DNA of 64,000 nucleotides from Candidatus Anammoximicrobium sp. (GCA_012515235.1 JAAYYU010000153.1:1-64000); one strand, 5' to 3'; positions 41,240 to 50,682 are shown, numbered from the stretch's first letter. The notes: a model not told the origin generated them from the letters alone. A program made the numbers and translations.

Positions 41240-41383
41240 CGACCTGCCTGATCCGCTAGACTGAAAGGGAAAGCCGCAGACGCCGGCCGCGCCGGAGACC
41301 CGTCCGCGGCTCGCACTCAAACAGGATTCCATCACTTTATAGCGCCCGCTGCCGCATTCGCCCAGCATGGGTGGAGGTTTTCC

Positions 41384-42586
41384 ATGACCGCGTTTGACTT
41401 TTTCTGCGTGAACCGAATCGTCTTCGGGCGTCAAACCGCGAGTCGGATCGGCGAGTTGTCGGTGGCGTTCGGCCGCCGAGCCCTGCTGGTCACCAACGCG
41501 GGCCGACGCGGCGACGGGGGCGTCGTGGATCGGTTCGCAGCGCAGTTGAAGGCCGCCGGCGTCTGGCCGATTTGCTGCCAACAGCATGGCGAACCGACGG
41601 TGACGGACGTCGAGCAATCGCTGCAGGTTGCCAGGTCGGAGGCGTGTGACCTGGTCATCGGGCTGGGCGGAGGCAGCGCGATCGATGCGGCAAAGGCCGT
41701 TGCCGGCCTGCTGACCAATCCCGGTTCACCGTTGGATTACATGGAAGTCGTCGGACGCGGCCAGCCGCTGCAGCACCTGGCAGCTCCGTGGATTGCCGTG
41801 CCGACCACCGCGGGCACGGGCGCCGAAGCGACACGCAACGCCGTGCTCGGCTGTCCGGAAAAGAAATTCAAGGCCAGCTTGCGGAGCGAACATCTGCTGC
41901 CCAGGATCGCCGTGATCGATCCGGAACTGGCCGTCGGCGCGCCGCCGGAGGTGACCGCTGCCAGCGGACTGGATGCGTTGTGCCAGCTGATCGAGTCCTA
42001 CACGTCGAATCACGCCCAGCCGCTGACGGACGCCCTGGCACTGCAGGGCGTGAGCCTGGCCGCGGCCGCGCTGCCGCGAGTCTGTGCGGACGGCTCGGAT
42101 CTGGAATCGCGGGAGGCCATGGCGTTGGCCGCACTGTTCAGCGGCATCACGCTGGCCAACGCGGGGTTGGGAGCGGTTCACGGCTTCGCGGCCCCGATCG
42201 GCGCCAACTTCCCGATCCCCCACGGCACGGTCTGCGCCGCCCTGTTGCCGCACGTCGTGGCGGCCAACATCGCGGCGCTGGCGGCCGCACCGGATCGGCG
42301 TCCGCAGCTGGAACGCTACGCCGAGTTGGGACGCCGTTTGACCCATCGCCCGGCGCTGGGCCGCGAGGAAGCCCTCGACGCCTGCCGCCGCTTCCTGTTC
42401 GACCTGGTGCACCAACTCCGCATCCCGCCGCTGCGGAACTTCGGACTCCAGGCCGCCGCCGTCCCGGGTATGGTTGCCTTGGCCCGCCAGGCCAGCAGCA
42501 TGCGGTACAACCCCGTGGCCCTGAGCGAGGAAACCCTCACGCAAATCCTAACCGCTGCCGCCGAGGACCGACCCGTCGCGGCATGA
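41384..42586 (+). CDS. Iron-containing alcohol dehydrogenase family protein
   Basis: It is predicted to oxidise or reduce an alcohol/aldehyde with NAD(P). The nucleotide-binding GLGGGSAIDAAKAVAGLL, the PTTAGTGAEATRNAV block and the C-terminal metal region AVHGFAAPIGANFPIPHG are all typical. Metal ligands are usually Asp-x3-His plus two later His. Here the first segment reads LDALCQLIES, giving Gln where the second ligand His is expected, a variation I believe occurs in a subgroup. Length (400 residues) is normal. The substrate cannot be predicted, and the neighbours give no pathway context. Confidence 0.92.
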   Translation: MTAFDFFCVNRIVFGRQTASRIGELSVAFGRRALLVTNAGRRGDGGVVDRFAAQLKAAGVWPICCQQHGEPTVTDVEQSLQVARSEACDLVIGLGGGSAIDAAKAVAGLLTNPGSPLDYMEVVGRGQPLQHLAAPWIAVPTTAGTGAEATRNAVLGCPEKKFKASLRSEHLLPRIAVIDPELAVGAPPEVTAASGLDALCQLIESYTSNHAQPLTDALALQGVSLAAAALPRVCADGSDLESREAMALAALFSGITLANAGLGAVHGFAAPIGANFPIPHGTVCAALLPHVVAANIAALAAAPDRRPQLERYAELGRRLTHRPALGREEALDACRRFLFDLVHQLRIPPLRNFGLQAAAVPGMVALARQASSMRYNPVALSEETLTQILTAAAEDRPVAA

Positions 42587-42691
42587 ATCTGCAACGCCGG
42601 AGCGCGGAGGATCCGCCGTCTGACCGCCGTCTGGCCGCCGTCTGGCGAGGGCCGTTCCGGGTCGCATTCGCCAGCGTCCTGCGAACGTCGC

Positions 42692-44782
42692 TCAATGCGA
42701 TCCGCCTGGACCGCCCTCCTTCTTCTTCCTGACGATCTCTTCCTGGACACTTGCCGGGACGCGGCGGTAGCAGAGCAGTTCCATGGTGAACGTGCCCTGG
42801 CCCTGCGTCATGCTCCGCAGGTCGGTGGCGTAGCCGAACGTCTCGGCCAGGGGAACTTCCGAGGAAATCAGAGCGAGTCCGTCGCGGCTGCTGGTGGACA
42901 GGATGATCCCGCGGCGGCTGACTATGTCGCCCGTCACGGGGCCTTGGAACTGTTCGGGCGCTTCGATATCCAGTTTCATGATCGGCTCCAGCAGCACGGG
43001 GCGCGTCTTCATGAACGTCTCCCGGAAACAGCCTTGAGCGCAGGTCTGGAACGCCCGGTCACTGCTGTCCACTTCGTGGTACGAGCCGTCGGTCAGAACC
43101 GCTTTCAGGCCGATCACCGGAAAGCCGGCGACGGGCCCTTTGGGCAGGCAGTCCTGGAAGCCCTTCTGGACCGAAGGGATGTACTGTTTGGGCACGCGTC
43201 CGCCAATCACCTCCTCCTCGAACACAAACGGCTCCGGGGCGTCTTCCGGCAGCGGCTCGAATCGGCCGACGATGTGGGCGTACTGACCGGAACCGCCGGT
43301 CTGCTTCTTGTGTCTGTAGTCGAACGGCATTGCCTGCGTGGGCGCTTCACGGTAGCTGACCTTGGGAGCGCCGACCAGCACGTTGACCTTGTATTCGCGG
43401 CGAATCCGCTCCATGTACACTTCCAAATGCAACTCGCCCATGCCTTCGACCAGAATCTCGGCGGTCTCTTGATCCGTAGTGACACGGAAGGTGGGGTCTT
43501 CTTTGCGGAAGCGGGCCAGGGCCTTGCCCAGTTTTTCGGCGTCGCCGCGGCTTTCCGGACTGACCGCAATCTTGATCACCGGCTCCGGCACGAACATGCT
43601 CTCCAGCGTGCAGAACTTGGCCTGGCTGGCATACGTGTCGCCGCTGGCGCAGTCGATGCCCATCACGGCCACGATGTCGCCGGCCTGGGCTTCGGCGATT
43701 TCCTTTCGCTCGTCCGCGTGCATCCGCACGATGCGGCTGAAACGCTCCTTGCGTCCCGTCCGCTGATTGATGTACGTGGCGCCCTTTTCGATGCGGCCTT
43801 GGTACACCCGCAGAAACGTCAATTGCCCGTAGGGATCGTCGACGATTTTGAAGGCCATGCCGACGAAGGGCTTGGTGGGGTCCGGTTCCAGCGGCACCGT
43901 TTCGTCGGCGTTGTCCCAGGCCTTGGCGTGAATCTCGTGCTCCAGCGGCGAAGGCAGATACCGGGTGACGGCATCGAGCAGCGGCTGGACGCCCTTGTTC
44001 TTGTAAGCCGCCCCCAGGAACACCGGCGTGACGTCCTGCTGTTGAACTACGGCCCGCGTCACCTCGTGGATCGTGTCCGCGGAGATCTCCTGTTCGGACA
44101 ACAGCCGCTCCATCAACTCGTCGCTGTACATCGCCAGGCTTTCGAGCATCTTCATGCGCCACTGCCGGGCCTGTTCGACCAGGGGCTCCGGGATCGCCTC
44201 CGCGCGGATCTGCTCGCCTTCGTCGCCTTCGAAGTACAGCGCCTGCATCGTCGCCAGATCGATGACGCCCTGGAAGCGGTCGCCGCTGCCCAGCGGCAAC
44301 TGCATCAAGAGGGCTTCGTCGCCCAGTTTTTCCTTGAGATCGCGGACGACGCGAAAGGGATCCGCGCCGGCCCGATCCATCTTGTTGATGAACGCCAGTC
44401 GCGGCACGTGATAGCGGTTCATCTGCCGGTTGACGGTGATCGTCTGGCTCTGCACGCCACCTACGGCGCACAGCACCAGCACGGCGCCGTCCAGCACGCG
44501 CAGACTGCGTTCGACCTCGACCGTAAAATCCACGTGCCCCGGCGTGTCGATCAGGTTGATGGAGTGCCCCTTCCACTGGACGCTGGTCGCGGCGCTGGTG
44601 ATCGTGATCCCGCGTTCCCGCTCCAGGTCCATGTGATCCATCGTCGCGCCCGCGCCGCCTCCGCCCACCTCCTCCATCTTGTGGATGCAGCCGGTGTAGA
44701 AGAGGATGCGCTCGCTGAGCGTGGTTTTGCCCGAGTCGATGTGAGCCGAAATTCCGATATTGCGTAGCTTGGCGAGGTGCAT
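42692..44782 (-). CDS. fusA: Translation elongation factor G (mitochondrial/spd type)
   Basis: EF-G drives tRNA-mRNA translocation on the ribosome using GTP. The 696-residue protein has G1 AHIDSGKTT, G2/switch region ERERGITITSAATSV, G3 DTPGHVDFTVEVERSLRVLD and G4 NKMD, then domains II to V. The G1 Ser (HIDSGKTT instead of HVDAGKTT) and the ISAHIDSGKTTLSERIL context resemble mitochondrial EF-G1 and spirochaete/planctomycete spdEFG1. Whether a second EF-G copy exists elsewhere cannot be seen. The C-terminus is Lys/Gly-rich. No ribosomal protein genes are adjacent, so it is not in a str operon. Confidence 0.95.
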   Translation of the reverse strand: MHLAKLRNIGISAHIDSGKTTLSERILFYTGCIHKMEEVGGGGAGATMDHMDLERERGITITSAATSVQWKGHSINLIDTPGHVDFTVEVERSLRVLDGAVLVLCAVGGVQSQTITVNRQMNRYHVPRLAFINKMDRAGADPFRVVRDLKEKLGDEALLMQLPLGSGDRFQGVIDLATMQALYFEGDEGEQIRAEAIPEPLVEQARQWRMKMLESLAMYSDELMERLLSEQEISADTIHEVTRAVVQQQDVTPVFLGAAYKNKGVQPLLDAVTRYLPSPLEHEIHAKAWDNADETVPLEPDPTKPFVGMAFKIVDDPYGQLTFLRVYQGRIEKGATYINQRTGRKERFSRIVRMHADERKEIAEAQAGDIVAVMGIDCASGDTYASQAKFCTLESMFVPEPVIKIAVSPESRGDAEKLGKALARFRKEDPTFRVTTDQETAEILVEGMGELHLEVYMERIRREYKVNVLVGAPKVSYREAPTQAMPFDYRHKKQTGGSGQYAHIVGRFEPLPEDAPEPFVFEEEVIGGRVPKQYIPSVQKGFQDCLPKGPVAGFPVIGLKAVLTDGSYHEVDSSDRAFQTCAQGCFRETFMKTRPVLLEPIMKLDIEAPEQFQGPVTGDIVSRRGIILSTSSRDGLALISSEVPLAETFGYATDLRSMTQGQGTFTMELLCYRRVPASVQEEIVRKKKEGGPGGSH

Positions 44783-44946
44783 AGTCAGTTGTCGCTAAAG
44801 GGCCGTCCTCGAAAAGAGGCCCGTCCCCTTTTCGCGAGATCAGTCAGGTACTTTGTTTGAGCGTAACATCTTAAAGGAAATCGGTCGCACGCAAAGGCCG
44901 AGTGACGTGCGGAGCGCGGATTGGGCGGAACCGCACAGGCCCCGTT

Positions 44947-45813
44947 TCACGTTCCCGCCCCGTAGAAGGCGGCGGCCGGCAAGCCGGTCTCCCGGCCGAC
45001 GACGGCGGCGATCCAGTCGACCTCGTCGTCGGACAAGGGGGTGACGTAACTTTCAGCGGGCCGGCGGGCCACCGTGTACACCTGGATCAGGCTGAGCCGG
45101 CCGCCGCCGGCGGTGATTTCGCGGAGCCGCTGGCAGAAGGCCTGGAGCTCCTCGTCCGGAGGCGGCTTGCCGCGGATCCTCATCCACAGCGACTGGATGA
45201 CCAGGGGCCGAAGGCGGGCGGCCTGGGCGATGTTCTCCAGCACGCGAGCCAAAGGGATGGGCGAGCGGTCGATGGCACGAAAGTAATCCTCCGTCCCCGC
45301 GTCGAGTTTGGCCCAGATTTCGCCTTGGTTCCGGTCCAGGATCTCCAGACCTCGCTGGACGTGCGGACGGTGAAATCGGCTGGCGTTGGTGATCAGGACC
45401 ATTTTCACGTCATCCAAGCCGTGGCGGCGCTTGACCTCGGCACAGGCGGCGAGGATTTCGTCGAAATTCCGGTGGGTCGTCGGTTCCCCGTCGCCAGAGA
45501 AGGCGATATCGTTCAATCGCCGCAGCGTCGAGGGGAGGTTGCGGAACTTGTCGGTCTCAAACAGGCGTCCGGACACGGCCAGCGTTAGCGTCTGGTCCAA
45601 CTCGGCCAACAATCGCTCCACGTCTACAAACTGCGTGTCGCCCGCCACCGTCCGGTCCACCTGGCAGTAGACGCAGTGGAAATTGCAGGCTTTGTCGGGG
45701 TTCAGGTTGACCCCGATCGACACACCGCGACTCCGCCGACTGATCACCGGATAGACGAAGCGGTTGCCTGCGAACCGCCGTTCGTGCTGCAGATGGAAGG
45801 GGTTGATGGACAT
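44947..45813 (-). CDS. Radical SAM protein
   Basis: It binds a 4Fe-4S cluster and S-adenosylmethionine through CNFHCVYC (CX3CX2C) preceded by VNLNPDKA. A later GDGEPTTHRNFDEIL corresponds to the glycine-rich SAM-binding region. The 288-residue length suggests a single core domain with little extension. The ATG at 45813 fits the family start MSINPF...; the open frame continues to 45987 without similarity. The pattern is close to a group of Wyosine/TYW1-like or MoaA-like radical SAM proteins of unknown function, and I cannot assign the reaction. Confidence 0.9.
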   Translation of the reverse strand: MSINPFHLQHERRFAGNRFVYPVISRRSRGVSIGVNLNPDKACNFHCVYCQVDRTVAGDTQFVDVERLLAELDQTLTLAVSGRLFETDKFRNLPSTLRRLNDIAFSGDGEPTTHRNFDEILAACAEVKRRHGLDDVKMVLITNASRFHRPHVQRGLEILDRNQGEIWAKLDAGTEDYFRAIDRSPIPLARVLENIAQAARLRPLVIQSLWMRIRGKPPPDEELQAFCQRLREITAGGGRLSLIQVYTVARRPAESYVTPLSDDEVDWIAAVVGRETGLPAAAFYGAGT

Positions 45814-46009
45814 CGGCGAGACCGGAGCAAAAGGTGCGCTTTCGCAAGGGAGGGGACTCGCAGCGCGAGTCCGCCACAGATCGTTCCTACGCCAGGCAAT
45901 CGGGGAAGGTCGCCGCAAAACTCCAGCGGCTCCGGCATCGTTCCAGCACGGCCGGCCGTGCCGACAGCGGGCGACTCTCCCAGGCAAACGGCTTGGTTCA
46001 CGACTCGGT

Positions 46010-46528
46010 TCAAGACGCCGGCGCGTCGTCGTCGTCTTCTCTCTTGGCTCCCAGGCTGCGGACCATGGCGATGCGCCCGCTGCGGACCAACTCGGTGATG
46101 CCGAAGGAACGCATCCGTTCGATAAAGGCCTCCACCTTGCTCTCCCGCCCGGAAATCTCGATCATCACCTCGTGCTCGCCGACGTCGACGATGCGGCCGC
46201 GGAAGATATCGACCAACTCGCGGACTTCACTCCGCTTCCCCCCCGTCGCTGCTTTCACTTTAATCAACATCAAGTCCCGTTCGACGAAGTCCTGGCTGCT
46301 GATGTCGTCGACGCGGACGACCGTGACGATCTTTTCCAATTGCTTGCGGACTTGTTCCAGGACATGACCGTCGCCGACGATGACAAAGGTCATCCGGGAT
46401 AGATTAGGATCCTCGGTTTCGCCCACCGCAAGCGAGTCGATGTTGTAGCCGCGCGAGGCCAACATCCCGGAAATGTGCGCCAACACACCGGGGACGTTCT
46501 GCACGATCGCGGAAAGCACGTGACGCAT
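46010..46528 (-). CDS. ilvN: Acetolactate synthase small (regulatory) subunit
   Basis: It regulates acetolactate synthase, the first enzyme of branched-chain amino acid synthesis, through valine feedback. The 172-residue product has an N-terminal ACT domain (VLSAIVQNVPGVLAHISGML, then RGYNIDSLAVGETEDPNLSR) and the C-terminal domain (RDLMLIKVKA, VRELVDIFRGRIVDVG). This matches IlvH-type long small subunits. The ATG at 46528 is the family start; one at 46582 would add 18 residues. The large subunit (55038-56807) is about 8.5 kb away on the same strand, which is unusual because the two are normally adjacent. Confidence 0.95.
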   Translation of the reverse strand: MRHVLSAIVQNVPGVLAHISGMLASRGYNIDSLAVGETEDPNLSRMTFVIVGDGHVLEQVRKQLEKIVTVVRVDDISSQDFVERDLMLIKVKAATGGKRSEVRELVDIFRGRIVDVGEHEVMIEISGRESKVEAFIERMRSFGITELVRSGRIAMVRSLGAKREDDDDAPAS

Positions 46529-46859
46529 GGCTGAGGGAAACTCCAGCAGTGCCGTGGAAAACAGGGATGATACTTCATGCACCGCCGGTCATCAAGGGGC
46601 AGCACGACCGCCTCGCGCCGCAGCGACCCCGGGTCGGGTTCCGCCTCCAAGCCCGAACACTCCTTCACCAGTTGCTGCGCGGCAGCGCACGGAGGCCCGT
46701 TTCCGGGGCAAACAGCGGGACGAGTGCGTCGTCAAGTCGAACCTGTGGGGTTGCAGCGGATGAGCGGAACGGCGCTGGGCGTCTTCCCGTTTCTGCGGGC
46801 GTCCCGTGGCTGCCGGTGGCGGCGCGAGTATCGCTTTCAGCCTGAGCCGGTGCCGCGGC
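46529..46859. other. Gap upstream of ilvN
   Basis: This 331-bp stretch lies between the 3' end of the histidine kinase gene and ilvN, both on the minus strand. I see no credible gene, hairpin terminator or clear promoter in it. Confidence 0.55.
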
Positions 46860-48923
46860 TTAGGGCCCGCCGGTCACCCGGCGGATCGCGGCGTCCAAGT
46901 CGTCTTGGGTGATCGGTTTCACGAGGACCGCGTCCATGCCCGCCGCCAGGCATTCGGCCCGGCTTTCTTCCGACGCGTGCGCCGTCAAGGCGACGATGGG
47001 GGTGCGGGACTGCCGGCCCTGTTCCCGTTCTCGCTGCCGAATCTCGCGCGTGGCGGCCAGTCCGTCCAGTTCCGGCATTTCCACGTCCATCAAGACGATG
47101 TCGAACGCTTCGGACTCCCAGGCATCCAGGGCATTGCGGCCGTTGTCCACCACCCGCACCTCATGCGCCCCGGTTCGCAACTGACCAACGATCAGACGCT
47201 GGTTGACCGCGCCATCCTCTGCCAACAATACTCGGCGCGGCGCGGCGGCGGAAACTGACGCGATGAAGGTGCCCGTCTGGGCCGCGGCCGGTTCGTGCCC
47301 CGTATCGTCGGCGCCGCGCTCGGCCGCACCCGGCGGCAGAACGATCGTGAACCGCGTGCCCTGCCCGCTGGAGACCACCGAGATCCGCCCGCGATGGGCT
47401 TCGACCAATTGCTTGGCAATCGCCAGCCCAAACCCGGTTCCGCCGCGTTTTCCGTACGTGCTGAAGGGCTGGAACAGCTTGGCGAGAACCTCGGCGGGAA
47501 TGCCGGGGCCGTTGTCGGCCACGTACAACTCGACCCCCTCCCCTGACGGGCCTTGCTGGGCGCCGATCGTCACCACCGGGGCGGCGTGCTGTTGGAGGGC
47601 CTCGGCCGCATTGCGCGCCAGGTTGCGGAGGACGCGGGCCATCCGTTCGGGGTCCAAGGCCACCTGCAAATCGGCCGGCACGTCGACTTGAAGATCCACG
47701 CCCAACATCTGCAGGTCCAACCGCAACAGCCGCAGGTGCTTTCCCAGCAATTCGGAGAAGGTGCCGCGCACCGGTTGCACCCGCACCTTGCCGCGGCAGA
47801 ACTCGAAACTGTCGTTCAACAAATCCAAAGCCACGGACAGGGACTGGTCGATCAGGTCCAGTTGTTCTTCCTGCGGCACCCCTTCCTGTGACCCCGCACG
47901 CCGCATTTCGAGCAACTGACGGACGTTCCCCAGCGGCCCGCGCAAGTCGTGGACGATATAGGCAATGGCCTGTCCCACGGCCGCCAACTGCTCGACTTGC
48001 TGCAGCCGCTGCTGCATTTCCAGGCGGATCAGGCCGGCCGAAACCGAACTGGCCAGAAGCTGCACGACCTGCGCCTCCAGCGACTGGATGCCGACGCGCG
48101 ACATCTCCGGCTTCCAATCGCGCGAGCCGTACACGACGCCGACGACCTCGCCGCCGGAGCCAAAGATGGGCGAGCCGACGACGGCTTCGACGTTTTCCAG
48201 ACTGGCCCGAGCGTTGGCCGTTTGCGGCGTTCCGTAGAACGTGCGGCCTTGTTCCACGACGCGCGACAACACCGAGCGGCTGAAGGTCAGGCCCGATTCC
48301 TGGTCCTTTGCCCAGCCGGCGGCGATCCGCCAGCCGGCTTCTTCGCGCAGCAGCACCAGGCCTCGGTCCAAGCCCACCAACTCGACGATCGCCCGCGCCG
48401 TCTCCTGGTAGAATTCCGCCGAGCCCACCGCCGCACGCTGGACGGACAGCAGCGTTTCGAACCAGACCGCCAGCTTTTCCGCCGAAGGGACTTCGCCTAA
48501 ACTGGCTAGCGAATGACGTGTGACCGAAGGCAGTTGGCACGTAGCGGGCAGGGAAATGGTCTGGAACTCCTCGCCGGCCGAATCGTCCTGATCGCCCAGG
48601 TCCAGCAGCGGCGCCGTCACCTGCCGCACCACCTCGATGGTCGTCCGCCCGATCCGAAAACGGGCCGGCAAGTCGGTCTCCCCGCAGGCACCCCGTCCGA
48701 TCTTGGTGCCGTCGGTCAGTTCCAGATCGTTGCGGCCGAAGTTCTCGAAACGCAGCCGCCGGGGCGGGATTTCCTCCAGCAGCAAGTGCCTTCTCGACAC
48801 GTAATCGTCGTCGATCACGACCTGGGCCTGGTCGCCGCCGGGCTGGCGGCCCAGGACGAGCGGCCCGGATTCGTGAAGGTACTCTTTTTGCTGCTTCGCA
48901 TTATCAATCGCGATTCGGAGCAT
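46860..48923 (-). CDS. Soluble FHA-GAF hybrid histidine kinase with receiver domain
   Basis: The 687-residue protein has an N-terminal FHA domain (about 1-100; LVLGRQPGGD and DDYVSRRHLLLEE are the phosphothreonine-binding signs), then a GAF domain (about 165-300). The dimerisation/phosphoacceptor region follows (IVHDLRGPLGNVRQLL, His in HDLRGP), an HATPase domain (NLARNAAEAL, VADNGPGIPAE, GTGFGLAIAKQLVEAHRG) and a C-terminal receiver (LLAEDGAVNQRLI, LMDVEMPELDGLAATREI, KPIT). There is no membrane segment, so it senses an internal signal. FHA input suggests a link to Ser/Thr protein kinases, which are abundant in planctomycetes. No partner regulator is adjacent. Confidence 0.92.
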   Translation of the reverse strand: MLRIAIDNAKQQKEYLHESGPLVLGRQPGGDQAQVVIDDDYVSRRHLLLEEIPPRRLRFENFGRNDLELTDGTKIGRGACGETDLPARFRIGRTTIEVVRQVTAPLLDLGDQDDSAGEEFQTISLPATCQLPSVTRHSLASLGEVPSAEKLAVWFETLLSVQRAAVGSAEFYQETARAIVELVGLDRGLVLLREEAGWRIAAGWAKDQESGLTFSRSVLSRVVEQGRTFYGTPQTANARASLENVEAVVGSPIFGSGGEVVGVVYGSRDWKPEMSRVGIQSLEAQVVQLLASSVSAGLIRLEMQQRLQQVEQLAAVGQAIAYIVHDLRGPLGNVRQLLEMRRAGSQEGVPQEEQLDLIDQSLSVALDLLNDSFEFCRGKVRVQPVRGTFSELLGKHLRLLRLDLQMLGVDLQVDVPADLQVALDPERMARVLRNLARNAAEALQQHAAPVVTIGAQQGPSGEGVELYVADNGPGIPAEVLAKLFQPFSTYGKRGGTGFGLAIAKQLVEAHRGRISVVSSGQGTRFTIVLPPGAAERGADDTGHEPAAAQTGTFIASVSAAAPRRVLLAEDGAVNQRLIVGQLRTGAHEVRVVDNGRNALDAWESEAFDIVLMDVEMPELDGLAATREIRQREREQGRQSRTPIVALTAHASEESRAECLAAGMDAVLVKPITQDDLDAAIRRVTGGP

Positions 48924-48991
48924 AAAACAGGTTTACGCCGCGACCGGGCAAGTGTCAACCTGTGGTCGCCTCCATCGGGCCATATCGGCCC

Positions 48992-49020
48992 ACAAAAAAA
49001 CCGCCGGGCGAACCCGGCGA
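48992..49020 (-). terminator. Rho-independent terminator after the porin gene
   Basis: Read on the minus strand, CGCCGGG-TTCG-CCCGGCG (49019 down to 49002) forms a perfect 7-bp stem with a UUCG-type tetraloop, followed by seven T residues (49000-48994). It lies 35 bases after the porin stop codon. Confidence 0.85.
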
Positions 49021-49054
49021 CTTCCAAAGGAGAGGCACGCTCGCGGCCGGTGCG

Positions 49055-50644
49055 TCAGAAATCCAGCGTCATTTGCGTGTAGAAAAAGTCGGCATTGCCA
49101 CTGTACAGCCCCGGCGCGTCGTAAAAACTGCCGGAAACGAAGCGTGAGTAGCCGAGCAGCAAAGCCAGCCGCGGCGTGAACAGGTAGGTCGCCGTCACGT
49201 CGATTTCGTGGCCCAGGTCGCGGTTGCCAGTGGGGTTCGCCGCCAGTCCGGCAAACGGCGTCATGTCAACGTTGTACGGCACGTCGCCGCCGTCCTGAAG
49301 CCAGAAGTAATAATACCACAGCAGCAAGGTCAGTTTCTCGTGAGGCTGCATCGAGAGCTTGGCGTTCACCGTTTCGATGTTGCTCCGCGCGTACAGGTCC
49401 ATGAAACCGAGGTACTTGTGCGCCAGGGGTTCGTAGTGATGAAACCCCGTGCCCGTCGGACCGGGGACGGTGCCCTGGCCGGAGGCCCAATCATAGAACA
49501 GCCACAACGTCGGCCGCCAACGCACACAATCGAACTTGCGGCCGCCGCCCAAGGTGAAGAAGCCGGCCGAGTGGTTGGAGTCGTTGGCGTTCGCGCCGGA
49601 CTGCACGCCGCCCTCCAGTTCGTACAGCCAGGCGTCGTAACCGCCGTAGTAACGACCGCCGAACAAGTCATAACGGAAGCCGATCAAGTCGTTGTCGTAC
49701 GCCAACCAATACAGGTCGGCCTTGTCGCGCGGAAGGCCCTTGTAGGTGGAATACAGTCCGTAGAACTGGCGATTCAGATCGGGCGGGTCCAACTCCTGAA
49801 CGTCGCGGCGCAAGGGGCGCGCCCAGAACCCGTCGGCGTCCCAATACTCTCCTTGCCAGATCAGTTTCGCGCCCTCGAAGGTGCGGCGAGTATTCGCCCA
49901 GTCCAGCGGCGAAACCAGCCGCTCTGCGCCGTACAGCAGTTCCTGGCGTCCTACGCGAGCCGTCAGTTTCCCGCCCGCGGTCTCCGGATCCAGGACGACG
50001 AAGTCCAGGAACAGATTCTGCATTTCCGCGCGGTTCTCTTCGATCACGCGCGGATTGAACTCCTCATAGTTGCTGACGGCATCCAGCATCTCGCCGTAGA
50101 ACCGCACGCGGTTGCCGAGTTCGGCGTTGAGATACAGCCGCGTGCGATGCAACAGAAAGTCGTCGTCGTTTCCCGTCAGCCCCAAACCGCGATGGCCGCG
50201 CTCGCTGTGGTGCCGCACACGGTACTGCCCGCCGACGTCGACCGTGGCCCAATCCGTGACAGCCATCCTTTTCAGACTCTCGCCCAGGTGCCAGCCGTCG
50301 TAACAGGGATCGCAGAGGTAGTCGAAATTGTTGTTGTAGAACGGATCCCGGTAAGCCGTGGCGACGGCTTTCTTCAGGGCCTTCTTCTCTTGGCACGTGC
50401 AGCAGTTGGCTTGCCCGCAATCACACTCGGGCTTGACAGCTTGTTGGCAACCAGGCTTGTCGCAGCTCTTGGCCAGCGCGGTCTCCAACGCAGCGGAAAC
50501 CGGCGTGGCGATGGTCGCTCCGTCCGGTCTGCCGTCCGCCGTATGGCTGAATCGGGCATCCTGCACGACCGCTGCATGGGATGCCGTCAGCAATGAGAGT
50601 AAACCGGTCACCGTTGCGGCGAGAAGGAATCGGGGAGGGTACAT
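49055..50644 (-). CDS. Outer-membrane porin, alginate-export family, with Cys-rich N-terminal segment
   Basis: The 529-residue product has a signal peptide (about 25 residues) and a C-terminal aromatic residue (QMTLDF), as in outer-membrane barrels. The barrel region (about 140-529) has alternating strands and matches the alginate-export (AlgE-like) family: VGGQYRVRHHSER, RTRLYLNAELGNRVRFYGEM, VGRQELLYGAERLVSPLDW. Between signal and barrel is a Cys-rich stretch (about 60-90) with CDKPGC, ECDCG and CCTCQEKK, then LCDPCYDG, which is unusual for a porin. Its substrate is probably an anionic polymer or another solute. The upstream region has a run of ten C on the coding strand (50682-50673), 28 bases before the ATG. 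Confidence 0.88.
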   Translation of the reverse strand: MYPPRFLLAATVTGLLSLLTASHAAVVQDARFSHTADGRPDGATIATPVSAALETALAKSCDKPGCQQAVKPECDCGQANCCTCQEKKALKKAVATAYRDPFYNNNFDYLCDPCYDGWHLGESLKRMAVTDWATVDVGGQYRVRHHSERGHRGLGLTGNDDDFLLHRTRLYLNAELGNRVRFYGEMLDAVSNYEEFNPRVIEENRAEMQNLFLDFVVLDPETAGGKLTARVGRQELLYGAERLVSPLDWANTRRTFEGAKLIWQGEYWDADGFWARPLRRDVQELDPPDLNRQFYGLYSTYKGLPRDKADLYWLAYDNDLIGFRYDLFGGRYYGGYDAWLYELEGGVQSGANANDSNHSAGFFTLGGGRKFDCVRWRPTLWLFYDWASGQGTVPGPTGTGFHHYEPLAHKYLGFMDLYARSNIETVNAKLSMQPHEKLTLLLWYYYFWLQDGGDVPYNVDMTPFAGLAANPTGNRDLGHEIDVTATYLFTPRLALLLGYSRFVSGSFYDAPGLYSGNADFFYTQMTLDF

Positions 50645-50672
50645 AGCAACGTCGCCTTGCGTGCGGAAGTTG

Positions 50673-50682
50673 GGGGGGGGGT
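50673..50682. repeat. Homopolymer tract (ten G/C) upstream of the porin gene
   Basis: Ten consecutive G on the plus strand (C on the porin strand) end 28 bases before the porin ATG. Tracts of this length in front of surface-protein genes can vary in length by slippage and change expression. Here that is inference only. Confidence 0.8.

Noticed and set aside
40355..41617. Longer version of the DUF72 gene starting at 41617
   Set aside because: The first 126 codons lack family similarity and run antisense into the dehydrogenase start; the family N-terminus begins at 41239.
42695..44767. 690-codon plus-strand open frame over fusA
   Set aside because: Antisense to a complete EF-G.
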